Of a stretch of 64,000 nucleotides of DNA, positions 44,695 to 53,817 are shown piece by piece. Source of the DNA: Clostridia bacterium. GTDB lineage: Bacteria > Bacillota > Clostridia > Oscillospirales > CAG-272. Each line of letters opens with the position of its first letter. Positions within the stretch are counted from its first letter, which is position 1. Made by a program: the position numbers and the translations under genes. The notes under the pieces are model-generated. The model was not told the origin of the DNA. It ran no database searches and worked only from the letters and a program-made list of their open reading frames with translations. The stretch is from assembly GCA_017399105.1 (NCBI GenBank), contig JAFQEJ010000057.1, positions 1-64,000 of the forward strand. The letters run 5' to 3'.

Positions 44695-46026
44695 TCAAAC
44701 TTCAGTATCGCCGCGCTGGCGAATGATGATCTTGATGGGGGTTCCATTGAAGCCGAAGACCTCGCGAATCTGATTTTCGATATAGCGCTGATAGGAGAAA
44801 TGGAAGAGCTCGATATCGTTGCAGAAAATCACAAATGTGGGCGGCTTGATGGAAATCTGGGTCATGTAGTAGACCTTCAGACGGCGACCCTTGTCGGAGG
44901 GCGGCTGTACTCTTGTGGTAGCGTCGTTGAGCACGTCATTGAGCATACCGGTGGAAATGCGTGTGCACGCCTGATTGTGGACATAATTGATCTGCTCAAA
45001 AAGCTTTACCACACGCTGGCCCGTCATGGCAGAGACGAAGATGATGGGCGCATAGGGCATATAGGAGAGATGCAGACGGATATCGTCGGTGAAGGTTTTC
45101 GTGGTGTTGTTGTCCTTCTCGATGAGATCCCACTTGTTGACCACGATGATCGAAGCCTTTCCTGCTTCATGGGCAATGCCGGCAATCTTCTCGTCCTGCT
45201 CGGTGATGCCCTTGTCGGCGTCAATCATGATCAGACAAACATCGGCACGCTCCACCGCCATCTTTGCACGGAGTACGCTGAACTTTTCGATGCGATCCTC
45301 CACCTTGCTCTGACGGCGGATACCGGCAGTGTCGATGAAGGTGTACTTGCCGTATTCATTTTCAAGATGCGTATCGATGGCATCTCTGGTGGTACCGGCG
45401 ATCTCGGAGACAATCAGTCTGTTCTCGCCGAGAATCTTATTGATGATCGAGCTCTTGCCTGCGTTGGGCTTGCCGATGACAGCAACCTTGATCGAGTCAT
45501 CCTCCACCGTCTCGCCGTCATCCTCGGGGCAGTAGGAGAGCACCGCATCAAGCAGGTCACCCGAGCCTGTTCCGTGAACGCTGGAGAGGGCAATGGGATC
45601 GCACTCAAAGCCGAATTCATAGAACTCATAAAATTCGGGAGGCGGTTCTCCGATGCTGTCGATTTTATTGACTGCAACCACAACGGGCTTGCGGCTCTTG
45701 AGCAGCATGCGGGCAATGTCGCGGTCATCCGCGGTTACACCTGCGCGTACATCGCACATGAAAATGATCACATCAGCGGTGTCAATGGCAATCTCCGCCT
45801 GCAGGCGCATATATTTCAGAATCATATCGTCGGCGGTAGGCTCAATACCTCCCGTGTCAATGAGGATGAGGCCTCTGCCGTTCCATTCGGTTTCGTAGTA
45901 GATCCTGTCGCGGGTTACACCGGGGATGTCCTCCACAATGGAGATGCGCTCACCGGCGAGCTTGTTGAAGAGGGTGCTCTTACCCACATTCGGTCGTCCC
46001 ACGATGGCAACGATCGGTTTGGACAT
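44695..46026 (-). CDS. der: Ribosome biogenesis GTPase Der (EngA)
   Basis: Double GTPase needed for 50S subunit assembly, 443 aa. The first G domain has GRPNVGKSTLFN and VAVNKID. The second has GKPNAGKSSIINK, DTAGIRR and VVNKWD. A C-terminal KH-like domain contains the GTPIKIIIR ending. AAAAGGAG precedes the ATG. It lies between the DUF512 gene and plsY, an arrangement seen in many Clostridia. Confidence 0.98.
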   Translation of the reverse strand: MSKPIVAIVGRPNVGKSTLFNKLAGERISIVEDIPGVTRDRIYYETEWNGRGLILIDTGGIEPTADDMILKYMRLQAEIAIDTADVIIFMCDVRAGVTADDRDIARMLLKSRKPVVVAVNKIDSIGEPPPEFYEFYEFGFECDPIALSSVHGTGSGDLLDAVLSYCPEDDGETVEDDSIKVAVIGKPNAGKSSIINKILGENRLIVSEIAGTTRDAIDTHLENEYGKYTFIDTAGIRRQSKVEDRIEKFSVLRAKMAVERADVCLIMIDADKGITEQDEKIAGIAHEAGKASIIVVNKWDLIEKDNNTTKTFTDDIRLHLSYMPYAPIIFVSAMTGQRVVKLFEQINYVHNQACTRISTGMLNDVLNDATTRVQPPSDKGRRLKVYYMTQISIKPPTFVIFCNDIELFHFSYQRYIENQIREVFGFNGTPIKIIIRQRGDTEV

Positions 46027-46066
46027 GATGGTGTTCTCCTTTTCTGTCTTGATATTCCGAGCTGAC

Positions 46067-47377
46067 TTAACAGGGTGCGCCGAGGATGGCTTCTATGACA
46101 GCCGCACCGTCATTGTCCACACATTCCACAGAGACGCCCAACGCCTCCTCCACAGCCTCAACCGAGGTGCCGCAGAGAAAAAGATCGCCCTCATGGCGCA
46201 GCATCACCGACGGAATGAGCAGCTTATCGCCCAGCTCCCTGCCCCTCAGCTGTTCGATCAGATCGACGCCTGTGACAAGCCCCGCAACCGTGATGTTGTG
46301 CCCGAAAAAGTCATTTCGGATAGGATATATTTCACATTTCAAATTATAGCATACTTTTTGAAGTTTTGCAACAAGAGAGCGCATGAAAGGTGCCGCCGCT
46401 TCGCCTGTCGCAATCGATAGCGTGCGTTCTTTTTCGAGATCGTAATCCTCGATAAACTCAAATTCGCGGTCAAATTCACCCTGCATGGAGGTCATCAGTC
46501 CCACGCCGTTTTCGATCTGCAGATACCCCTCATAGGATTCCTCGTCGGGCAGAGGGAGTCCCGCCTTCAGATACATCTCATCACCGCAGTGGAAGAGCCG
46601 TACACCGAGCTTTTCTTTACATTCATCGCCGAATGCCTCTACCTGTGCAATGACAGAGGCACATTCCTCGGAGGTGAAGGGCTCGAGCGGATACAGCCCC
46701 TCACGGTGGCAGGTCAGTCCCGCCGGTACAACCGATACGCTGGCGATGGCAGGATGAAGCTCAGCCAGATCACGCATGGAGCGCGCCAGCTCCTCGCCGT
46801 CATTGATGCCGCGGCAGAGTACGATCTGTCCGTTGATGGTAATGCCCGCATCGGCAAAACGCTTCAGATAGGAGAGCACCTCGCCTGCGCGCTTGTTCTT
46901 CATCATCTGCACCCGCAGCTCGGGATTGGTGGTGTGCACCGAGATGTTTACCGGACTCATATGCATGGCAATGATGCGCTCCACATCGGCGTCGCTCAGA
47001 TTGGTCAGCGTGATGTAGTTGCCCATCAGAAAGGAAAGCCGCGAGTCGTCATCCTTGAAGTAAAGCGTATCGCGCAGTCCCTTCGGCAGCTGATCGATGA
47101 AGCAGAAGATGCACTTATTGCGGCAGGAGTGCTTGGCATCCATAAGAAATGTTTCAAACTCCAGCCCGATGTCGTCATATTCACCCTTTTTGATGGTGAC
47201 CTCAACAAGCTCAGGCCCGCGGTGCAGCTTCAGCGTGATCTGCCGCTCGGTCAAATAAAAACGGTAATCGAGCACATCGGTGATCTCATGCCCGTTGATC
47301 GAGAGCAGAATATCCCCCGCCAATACGCCTGCCTTTGCTGCAGAAGAGCCTTTTGTAACCTCGGTAACCGTAACCAT
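46067..47377 (-). CDS. DUF512 family PDZ/radical-SAM protein
   Basis: Protein of 436 aa. A PDZ-like domain lies at 1-60 (VTEVTKGSSAAKAGVLAGDI). The radical-SAM-type cysteine motif CRNKCIFCFI (Cx3Cx2C) is at about 88-97, followed by a TIM-barrel-like region, and the DUF512 domain covers the C-terminal half (GVGLMTSM, ATGEAAAPFM). Many Firmicutes have this gene directly upstream of der, as here. The family's exact reaction is not established; a role in modifying a translation or ribosome component is a guess from context. The start at 47377 has AAGGA upstream. Confidence 0.9.
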   Translation of the reverse strand: MVTVTEVTKGSSAAKAGVLAGDILLSINGHEITDVLDYRFYLTERQITLKLHRGPELVEVTIKKGEYDDIGLEFETFLMDAKHSCRNKCIFCFIDQLPKGLRDTLYFKDDDSRLSFLMGNYITLTNLSDADVERIIAMHMSPVNISVHTTNPELRVQMMKNKRAGEVLSYLKRFADAGITINGQIVLCRGINDGEELARSMRDLAELHPAIASVSVVPAGLTCHREGLYPLEPFTSEECASVIAQVEAFGDECKEKLGVRLFHCGDEMYLKAGLPLPDEESYEGYLQIENGVGLMTSMQGEFDREFEFIEDYDLEKERTLSIATGEAAAPFMRSLVAKLQKVCYNLKCEIYPIRNDFFGHNITVAGLVTGVDLIEQLRGRELGDKLLIPSVMLRHEGDLFLCGTSVEAVEEALGVSVECVDNDGAAVIEAILGAPC

Positions 47378-47447
47378 AACAATAAATCCTTAATCAAAAA
47401 AATAAACTAATAAAAAATAAACCAATTATCTTTGTGTTCCCTGGAAC

Positions 47448-47466
47448 CCAATGCCCAAAACGAGGC
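47448..47466. repeat. Short direct repeat, left copy, flanking an AT-rich gene
   Basis: CCAATGCCCAAAACGAGGC. A near-identical copy (one extra A, small edge changes) is at 48391-48410. Together they bracket a segment of about 940 bp that is clearly richer in A and T than its surroundings. Each copy lies beside a small hairpin. Confidence 0.6.
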
Positions 47467-47546
47467 AGCTTCATTTCACAAGCTGTATTGGGAGCGGAAA
47501 TCCGATCTTTGCTTTTTAACTCCGCTAAAAAATTGGAAGCAATCTT

Positions 47547-48143
47547 TTAGCAGATAGCTACCAATACTGCTCTGCACGGTGAACCGTCCGCACCTGATAA
47601 ATTCAGCGGTGCAGCATTTAAAAAATAAACACCTTCAGGTACTTCTGATAAACAAATTCCCTCAAGCAGGATAATATCAGCTTTCAAAAGTACAAGATGT
47701 ACTTGCATTGGGGCATTTTGAGGACCGATTGTCTGAGATTCATTTCCTAAAAGCAAAATATCTGAAGAGGCAAATACGTTTGCTGCCTCCAATGATACCT
47801 CGGCATCACCTTTAATTAAAATTCTTTTTGTCGCTTCCGAGTTCTGCTTTTTTGCTTTTTCAATTATTTCTACAGCATCATCACCGGAGACAATTCCATG
47901 ATGTTCCGCCACATAAGCCATTCCCACAAATGTCTCTATGCATATTTCATCCACGGTTTTTCCATCTTTAATAAAATGGAATGGTGCATCTATATGTGTA
48001 CCATTGTGTGCACACATATTAAATGCAGTCAAATTATATACTTCACCTTTTTCCATTGATTGAAGCATCTTTTTCTCTGGTATGGGATCGTTGGGATATA
48101 CCTGACAACCGAAAACTTCTTGTGAAATATCGAAAATTTTCAT
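47547..48143 (-). CDS. Cyclase family protein (kynurenine formamidase-like)
   Basis: Metal-dependent hydrolase of 198 aa. The signature HNGTHIDAPFH (His46, His50, Asp52, His56) is the metal and catalytic motif of the cyclase/formamidase superfamily (PF04199). No tryptophan-degradation gene is nearby, so the substrate is open; many family members have other amides or cyclic compounds as substrates. Its base composition is markedly AT-rich and its codon use differs from its neighbours, and it lies between direct repeats, so recent gain is likely. GGAG precedes the ATG. Confidence 0.88.
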   Translation of the reverse strand: MKIFDISQEVFGCQVYPNDPIPEKKMLQSMEKGEVYNLTAFNMCAHNGTHIDAPFHFIKDGKTVDEICIETFVGMAYVAEHHGIVSGDDAVEIIEKAKKQNSEATKRILIKGDAEVSLEAANVFASSDILLLGNESQTIGPQNAPMQVHLVLLKADIILLEGICLSEVPEGVYFLNAAPLNLSGADGSPCRAVLVAIC

Positions 48144-48390
48144 TGCTCAAATCTCCACTGCCAATTCTTATAGAATCGATCTCTTTTGCAATAACATAGT
48201 AATGAATACATCAAGAAATATCGGCATTATTCATTGCGACCTAATTGTTTTTATGTTTATGCCAAGCTTTAAAACGAGAACATAAATTCGGATTTGATCA
48301 AAAAATATGCCCAATTTCCGCCCAAAGCACAAATGCGGGCACCAAAAGAATCAATCCCCGCAAAGTAAAAAGCGGAACGGGCCCGGCATG

Positions 48391-48410
48391 CAATGCCCAA
48401 AAACGAGGGC
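48391..48410. repeat. Short direct repeat, right copy
   Basis: CAATGCCCAAAAACGAGGGC, the partner of 47448-47466. Its right end merges into the rpmF terminator stem, so on the minus strand the repeat is the sequence just after a terminator hairpin; the left copy also follows a hairpin. Confidence 0.6.
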
Positions 48411-48453
48411 GTACTCGGTTGTAACGGATAAACTTACCCGTTCGAGTACGCCC
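48407..48453 (-). terminator. Terminator of yceD-rpmF
   Basis: An 11-bp perfect stem GGGCGTACTCG / CGAGTACGCCC, extended by an inner AACGG/CCGTT stem beyond a 5-nt bulge; on the minus strand TCGTTTTTGG follows. Confidence 0.65.
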
Positions 48454-48473
48454 TTTGCCGTCTCAGACAGCTA

Positions 48474-48656
48474 TTACGCTTCCTTCTTGATGATTTCCTT
48501 ACCTGCATAGGTTCCGCATGCTCTGCAAACTCTGTGAGATAAGTTGTATTCACCGCACTTCGGGCACTTTGTCATACCCGGAAGATCCAACTTCCAAACG
48601 TTAGAGCGTCTTTTGTCGCGTCTTGCTTTTGAGACCTTTTTCTTCGGTACTGCCAT
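48474..48656 (-). CDS. rpmF: 50S ribosomal protein L32
   Basis: Ribosomal protein of 60 aa beginning [16 protein letters not shown]. It has a Cys4 zinc ribbon (CPKCGEY and CRACGTY). I chose the ATG at 48656 as in all relatives. It follows the DUF177 (YceD) gene, the standard bacterial pairing. Confidence 0.97.
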   Translation of the reverse strand: MAVPKKKVSKARRDKRRSNVWKLDLPGMTKCPKCGEYNLSHRVCRACGTYAGKEIIKKEA

Positions 48657-48744
48657 TGTTACCTGCACCTCCTCATGGTTTCAATATACAATATCTTGTT
48701 TGACATGGAATTATATATGAAAAAATTTTGACTGTTTGATGTGA

Positions 48745-49254
48745 CTATTCTTTGTTGTCCCCAAAGAGATTCGCCAGCTTTGCAAGCCGCGGATCAATCT
48801 CCTTTTTGCTCTCGCAGTCACAGGGATCGATGTTGCGGTCCTTGCCGCAGACGGGGCAGAGTCCCTTGCAGTCCTCGCTGCAAAGATGCTTCGCGGGAAG
48901 CTCCAGCAGAATCTGCTCACACAGTGTCTCGTCGATGTCCAGCTTGCCCTGATGAACAAATACATAATCGTCGTTTTCTTCATCCTCAAGCGTCTTCTCA
49001 ACCGCCACATTTTTATCATAGCGGATGATTGCCTCGCCCTCGAGCTCCTTCAGACAGCGTGCACAGGAGGTCATATAACGCACCTGCGCCTCAAGGCTGA
49101 GCGTCATGTAGCCTGCCATGTTGACCACGGCACCGCACACACGGATCGGCTCGCGGAAGGAGATATCATCGATGTCATCCTCAAGCGTCAGCGTGAAATC
49201 AAGATCGATTTTATCGCACTCGCCCGAGAGGATGGGCATCATGTCAATCAGCAT
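48745..49254 (-). CDS. DUF177 (YceD-like) protein
   Basis: Cytoplasmic protein of 169 aa with the family pattern: a central CARCLKELEGE segment, then the acidic segment and the C-terminal CSEDCKGLCPVCGKDRN, whose cysteines could bind metal. YceD proteins are linked to 23S rRNA or ribosome assembly in other organisms. It is directly upstream of rpmF on the same strand, which strongly supports the call. GAGGTG precedes the ATG. Confidence 0.93.
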   Translation of the reverse strand: MLIDMMPILSGECDKIDLDFTLTLEDDIDDISFREPIRVCGAVVNMAGYMTLSLEAQVRYMTSCARCLKELEGEAIIRYDKNVAVEKTLEDEENDDYVFVHQGKLDIDETLCEQILLELPAKHLCSEDCKGLCPVCGKDRNIDPCDCESKKEIDPRLAKLANLFGDNKE

Positions 49255-49378
49255 AAGCGCACCTCATCTGGGATTACAAAATGTCACAAAATATATTATA
49301 CACAAAGGATGCCTCTTTGTCAAGAGATAGACTGAAATTTTGACTTTATAAGCGCAAAATTCTCAAAAAAGGCTTAGG

Positions 49379-51220
49379 TTATTGGGTAAAACTGCCGTCA
49401 AGATAGCTTTTCAGTGCCTCATCGGTGGTGTCACCGTTGATATTATAGCGCTTCAGCGCATAGAGACTCTGAGGCAGCCCCTTGATTACCGTATTCATCC
49501 CCACCTCGGTGGAAAAGGTCATCTTCACGCCAAGCTCGTTCAGCATCGCCTGAGCCAGCTCATCCCAAGCGCCGCCGGGGTAGGCAAGAGCCAGCGGTGT
49601 TTCTCCGAGCGCAGACTCGATTTCGTCCATGCTTCGGGTGATGTCGGCGCGAAGGAATTCAATGTAGAAATCCTCGTCCTCATCCTCGAGGCGGAGAATG
49701 TTCTCGCGCACCGCATCCTTTCCCTCTTCAAAGGGCGCCCACTGATGCATATCATAGGTGTGACTGCCAATCGTAATCAGCCCCGATTCAACCATCTCAG
49801 CCGCTTCCCCCCAGCCAAAATGAGGATTCATGGCATGATCGGTGTCCTTGTAGCTGTCCTTTCCCACCGAAACGCCGATCACAAAGATAGCTGCTGGCGT
49901 GTTGTATTTCATCAGCAGCGGATAAGCAAGCTCATAATTGCTTGTATAGCCGTCGTCAAAGGTGATCAGCACCGGATATTCGGGCAGCGCCGTACCGAGG
50001 GTGACATAATTGTACAGCTCCTCAAGGGTGATCGGCACATAGCCCCACTCGCGGATCAGCGAAAGCTGACGCTCAAAGGCTTCGGTGGATACCGTCACCG
50101 AGCTGTCCCCCTCATCGGCGAGGTGATGATACATGAGCACGGGAAACCTGACGGTATACTTACTCGTATCGTTTGTCACCGAAGCGAAGGATGCCACATG
50201 CTCACCCACATTATCGCTTGTCACATAAGCACCGAAATCGTCGGGGATGTACATATCATCATCGCCGAAAATCCGTCCCGCCGCCATATAGCCAAGATTG
50301 TTGCGGAAGTGAGTCTCATCGTAGAAATAGCGCATCTCACAGCTTGCGGAGCTGAGGGTGAAGTCCCAGAAATCGGTCACCTTGGCAAGCTCGGTGAAGA
50401 AATATTCCACCTGCTCCGGGACGAAGCATTTGAAATGATCGATGTAGACAGGTGCCGAAACCACTGTCAGATTCACGCCGTTCTCCTCACACATGGCTTT
50501 GATTCGGGCAACACTGGCCATGGTTTCATCGATTTTGTTCATCTGAATGGTGTAGACCGGATAATCGCCGAAGCCGGGATAAGCTTCCAGATAAGCTTCG
50601 GTCGATCCGATGGGCTCGGCATCACGCTTTCGCTTGTCATAGGTGCCGGTTTTTACATTGAACACATCGAAAGTCTGATTCAGATAGGTGTCCTTGATCT
50701 TCGATGTAATCTTAGCCGCACCGTAGCGGGGATCAAGGAAAAGATAGCGGGAATAAAAGGCGAGAGGATTCTCCCCATTCGTCTTTGCATGCTGGTTTGA
50801 GAGGATGTTGTCGCTCTCCTGATCATAGATTGCACCGTTGAGCAGGAAAACATTCACCACCAGATTTTTTACGGTGTAATGCTCAATCAGGTATGCCGAA
50901 ATCTGCTCCACATCCAGCATGTCGGCGCCGTACATGATCATGTTGTAAAAGCTTGCGCCTGTATATTCATTGAATGCATCCACCGGAAAGGAGGATGTGG
51001 AGGAGCAGCCGATGATGTAGGAATCATACTCCCCGTGATGCTCGTCCAGATAGGCAATCTTGGCGGCGCGGGGATTGTTTGTCATATTATAGGAATACCA
51101 ATCAAACAGGGGATCGCCGAAGACACCCATGGGATCGGTGAGGATATTGAAGCCCGCAAAGAGCATCACCAAAGCAAGCGCGGTGCATGCAGAGCGGATC
51201 AGCCATTTTTTTGCATTCAT
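49379..51220 (-). CDS. DltD/AlgJ-like SGNH domain fused to NodB-type polysaccharide deacetylase
   Basis: Membrane-anchored extracellular enzyme of 613 aa. An N-terminal helix (about residues 8-28) precedes an SGNH-like domain (30-345): IIGCSSTSSFPVDAF carries the candidate catalytic Ser, and YDETHFRNNLGY the Asp and His, as in DltD or AlgJ-type acyl-transfer proteins. Residues 360-613 are a NodB deacetylase: VLMYHHLAD, VLITFDDGYTSN (Asp pair), GSHTYDMH (metal His) and LAYPGGAWDE. The start at 51220 lies 4 bp after the MBOAT stop without a clear ribosome-binding site, so translation is probably coupled. It may complete the acyl transfer made by the upstream Dlt-like proteins while also trimming the polymer. 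The fusion is unusual. Confidence 0.82.
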   Translation of the reverse strand: MNAKKWLIRSACTALALVMLFAGFNILTDPMGVFGDPLFDWYSYNMTNNPRAAKIAYLDEHHGEYDSYIIGCSSTSSFPVDAFNEYTGASFYNMIMYGADMLDVEQISAYLIEHYTVKNLVVNVFLLNGAIYDQESDNILSNQHAKTNGENPLAFYSRYLFLDPRYGAAKITSKIKDTYLNQTFDVFNVKTGTYDKRKRDAEPIGSTEAYLEAYPGFGDYPVYTIQMNKIDETMASVARIKAMCEENGVNLTVVSAPVYIDHFKCFVPEQVEYFFTELAKVTDFWDFTLSSASCEMRYFYDETHFRNNLGYMAAGRIFGDDDMYIPDDFGAYVTSDNVGEHVASFASVTNDTSKYTVRFPVLMYHHLADEGDSSVTVSTEAFERQLSLIREWGYVPITLEELYNYVTLGTALPEYPVLITFDDGYTSNYELAYPLLMKYNTPAAIFVIGVSVGKDSYKDTDHAMNPHFGWGEAAEMVESGLITIGSHTYDMHQWAPFEEGKDAVRENILRLEDEDEDFYIEFLRADITRSMDEIESALGETPLALAYPGGAWDELAQAMLNELGVKMTFSTEVGMNTVIKGLPQSLYALKRYNINGDTTDEALKSYLDGSFTQ

Positions 51221-51224
51221 ATTA

Positions 51225-52772
51225 TTAATACTGTTTATAGATAAATTCCGATGCGATGTAGTCGCCGCGGTAAATGCCGAAGACAACCAGCACGATCAGC
51301 ACAGCAGCAATCACAGCTACCTGCAGAGCGGCAGGACGCTCATCGATGAGCGTGAACATATCTTTGCCCGTAATCTCCTCAGCAAGCTCAAAGAGTGCCA
51401 GTGCCAGCGCGCAGATCAGCATGATTATCCAGTCCTCGAAGGTGAGTCCCAGCCCCATCAAACTGCCGTCAAATAGCCTGCCGAACTGCGGATTTGTGAA
51501 GAGCAGCGCAAAAAGCGACAGCGCTGTGGTAAAAGTTGCCGCCCGTGTCAGATAGCGTCCTGCCACCACGATCAGGTTGGTGCGCAGAATACCGATCACA
51601 CGCCATGCACCGATGCCGATGAAGGAAAGTTTTTCCTTTACCCGCAGAAAGAGCGGCTCAAGCAGCAGGGAAGCGGTGATGAGAATGCCGTTCCAGAATC
51701 CGAAGGCGATGTATTTGAAGCTTGCACCGTGCCAGATACCGATGAAGATGTAGATGGCAAAGGTAGCTGCCGATGTGGGCAGAATCTTACCCAGCTTGCC
51801 GCCAATGCGCTTTCTTGTGAATTTGCCGAATTTTATAAGCGGCTTTGACAGCGAGAGGGGATAAAACACATAATCGCGCATCCAGGAGCCTAGGGTGATG
51901 TGCCATCTGCGCCAGTAATCGGCAAGCGAGGATGCGAAGAGGGGGCGGCGGAAGTTTTCGGTCATCTCCACGCCGTAGGCAAGTGAAATACCTCTCGCCA
52001 TATCAATGCCGCCCGAAAAATCACAGTAGAGCTGGATCGAATAGAGCAGAATCGCCATCAGCACCATCGCGCCGCCGTAGCCCTCGGGATCGCCGAGGAT
52101 GGCATTCACCGCAACAGCCGCGCGGTCAGCAATGACAAGCTTCTTCAGATAGCCGCGCAGGGCGGTCTGTATGCCGCATTTCAGGTTCAGCGCGATGTCG
52201 GGGGAGGGATTGTCAATGGCATCCATCAGCTCATTTCGACGGGAGATCGGTCCCTGCACAATCTGGGGGAAGTATGAGACAAAAAGCAGGTGCCGCGCAA
52301 AATTTCTCTCGGCGGGATACTTTTTTCTGTAGACATCGATCACATATCCCACCGATTTGAAGGTGTAGAAGGAGATGCCCAGCGGCACAATCAGCTCCAG
52401 CGTGGGAAGCGGAGCACCGAACCCCAGCTTCAGCATGGCATCAGCGGTAAGCACCGCAAACCAATCCCAATACTTCACCGCAAAGAGCAGTCCGAAGCAG
52501 AGAAAAATACAGCCTGCTGCCAGCGTCTTGCAGAAGAATTTTGCACGGCTGCTGTCCTCAATCTTCGCGCGTACAGCATCGATACCAAGCGAAGCGCTGT
52601 AGGTGAGCAGTCCGCACCCCACAAGATAAACCATCGCCTGCCATCCGCCCGCAAGATAGAAGCCAAGGCTGGCGGCAAGCAGCAGATAGGGACGTGTGCG
52701 CTTCGGGATGAGGTAGTAGAGGACAACCGAAGTGACCGCCGCAATGACGAAGGTCGGTGTGGTAAAGGACAT
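51225..52772 (-). CDS. MBOAT-family O-acyltransferase (DltB/AlgI-like)
   Basis: Integral membrane acyltransferase of 515 aa with about 11 helices. Family marks: FVSYFPQIVQGPISR, FRRPLFASSLADYWRRWHIT (first conserved His region) and IGIWHGASFKYIAFGFWNG with the invariant catalytic His. DltB and AlgI move an acyl or alanyl group from a carrier across the membrane. Here the carrier protein gene is immediately upstream (1 bp gap), so a carrier-to-surface transfer is the likely role. There is no strong ribosome-binding site; coupling to the carrier gene is probable. Confidence 0.93.
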   Translation of the reverse strand: MSFTTPTFVIAAVTSVVLYYLIPKRTRPYLLLAASLGFYLAGGWQAMVYLVGCGLLTYSASLGIDAVRAKIEDSSRAKFFCKTLAAGCIFLCFGLLFAVKYWDWFAVLTADAMLKLGFGAPLPTLELIVPLGISFYTFKSVGYVIDVYRKKYPAERNFARHLLFVSYFPQIVQGPISRRNELMDAIDNPSPDIALNLKCGIQTALRGYLKKLVIADRAAVAVNAILGDPEGYGGAMVLMAILLYSIQLYCDFSGGIDMARGISLAYGVEMTENFRRPLFASSLADYWRRWHITLGSWMRDYVFYPLSLSKPLIKFGKFTRKRIGGKLGKILPTSAATFAIYIFIGIWHGASFKYIAFGFWNGILITASLLLEPLFLRVKEKLSFIGIGAWRVIGILRTNLIVVAGRYLTRAATFTTALSLFALLFTNPQFGRLFDGSLMGLGLTFEDWIIMLICALALALFELAEEITGKDMFTLIDERPAALQVAVIAAVLIVLVVFGIYRGDYIASEFIYKQY

Positions 52773-52773
52773 A

Positions 52774-52992
52774 TCAGCGGCTGCGCTCGATCAGCGACAT
52801 GATGGCATCGGCAGAATTGAAGTTTTCGGGGAGAATGTCATCCACATTCAGCTCCACGCCGAATTCGTCCATGATTTCGCCTACCAGAGCCACGATGTCG
52901 AAGGAGTCGATTAAACCGTCATCCACCAACGCTTCGGAACGGACATCGATGCCGGGGCAGATGTTTTCGAGAATTTCATAAAGCTTTTCCAT
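52774..52992 (-). CDS. Acyl carrier protein (DltC-like)
   Basis: Carrier protein of 72 aa with the phosphopantetheine site DDGLIDSFDIVALVGEI (Ser about residue 30). It has the four-helix size of DltC rather than the fatty-acid ACP signature DSLD. It would be loaded by the adenylation enzyme encoded two genes upstream and unloaded by the MBOAT protein downstream. GAGGA precedes the ATG. Confidence 0.9.
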   Translation of the reverse strand: MEKLYEILENICPGIDVRSEALVDDGLIDSFDIVALVGEIMDEFGVELNVDDILPENFNSADAIMSLIERSR

Positions 52993-53001
52993 AATGTTTC
53001 C

Positions 53002-53817
53002 TCATATATGTATTAGTGTTGATTTTTCTTCGGTTTCATCGGTCACGCCGACGCGGTACTGTAATACCAGCGAGCTGTATCCGTCGGAGATGAATCCGCA
53101 GGACAGATAGGTATTCTTTGCCGCAGCATTGTCCTCGGCGCACCAGACCTGCATCTTCTTTCCGGTGCGATTGCGCGATGCAAACTGCACCAATGCTTTG
53201 GCATAGCCTTTCCCCCTGCAGTCCCGCCGTGTGGCAAGATGATTGATTTCGCTGCCTCTCACATGAATCAGCGAGGCGATACCAGCCCCATCCGAAATGC
53301 CATGGAAGCAGCCTGCCGCAAGCTCCTCTGACAGCACACGCAGGGAAGGAATGCATCCGAGCCGCGGATCGAAATTCTCCTCTAAAAAGGCAGAAACCGC
53401 GGTGAGATGTGCGCTGTCAAATGTCAGAATATGTTCCGGAGCTTCACTGTCCGCCGCGCGCTCCGAGGTCAGCCGCATCCGTCTCAGCGAGGGCTCAAAG
53501 CCGCATGCAAGGAGCAGCCCCTCAAGCAGATCGGCTCTGCTCTTTCCCTTCGGGTCAAAGACAATTTCGCAGACACCGTCAGAACCGAGTCGGGGGATTT
53601 GTGTGGTCGGATCGAAAACGAAGAGCGAAATCACATCAAATCCGCCCCTCCGCTTGGCAAGCAGAGCACCGCCCTCCCATTCATCAAGATAGAGCGAACC
53701 GAGCGAAACCTCGCGGGCAAGCTCATCTCCGAGGGGAATGCAGTTGGTGACCGCCCGTCTGCGAAGTGCCATTGAGGTAAGTGCCTTAACCTCGGCATAA
53801 TCGGTAACCCGTCTCAT
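53002..53817 (-). CDS. GNAT-family N-acetyltransferase within the Dlt-like operon
   Basis: Protein of 271 aa whose C-terminal part (about 175-255) is a GNAT domain with the acetyl-CoA-binding pattern HLATRRDCRGKGYAKALV and a following NAAAKNTYLSCGF. The N-terminal 160 residues form a second, degenerate domain, so a double-GNAT fold is possible. Its ATG overlaps the stop of the adenylation gene (ATGA), so it belongs to the operon. It may acetylate the amino group of a carrier-bound or polymer-bound residue; that is an inference from context. Confidence 0.78.
   Translation of the reverse strand: MRRVTDYAEVKALTSMALRRRAVTNCIPLGDELAREVSLGSLYLDEWEGGALLAKRRGGFDVISLFVFDPTTQIPRLGSDGVCEIVFDPKGKSRADLLEGLLLACGFEPSLRRMRLTSERAADSEAPEHILTFDSAHLTAVSAFLEENFDPRLGCIPSLRVLSEELAAGCFHGISDGAGIASLIHVRGSEINHLATRRDCRGKGYAKALVQFASRNRTGKKMQVWCAEDNAAAKNTYLSCGFISDGYSSLVLQYRVGVTDETEEKSTLIHI

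Larger units (their letters stand above)
48144..48473. other. Gene-free gap of 330 bp between the cyclase gene and rpmF
   Basis: No supported gene. The left two thirds are AT-rich like the cyclase gene. The right part holds the second direct repeat (48391-48410) and the rpmF terminator hairpin. It probably includes the cyclase promoter on the minus strand, but no convincing -35/-10 pair was found. Confidence 0.5.

Noticed and set aside
48307..48510. Open frame of 67 aa between the cyclase gene and rpmF
   Set aside because: It runs through the rpmF terminator and the rpmF 3' end, with no ribosome-binding site.
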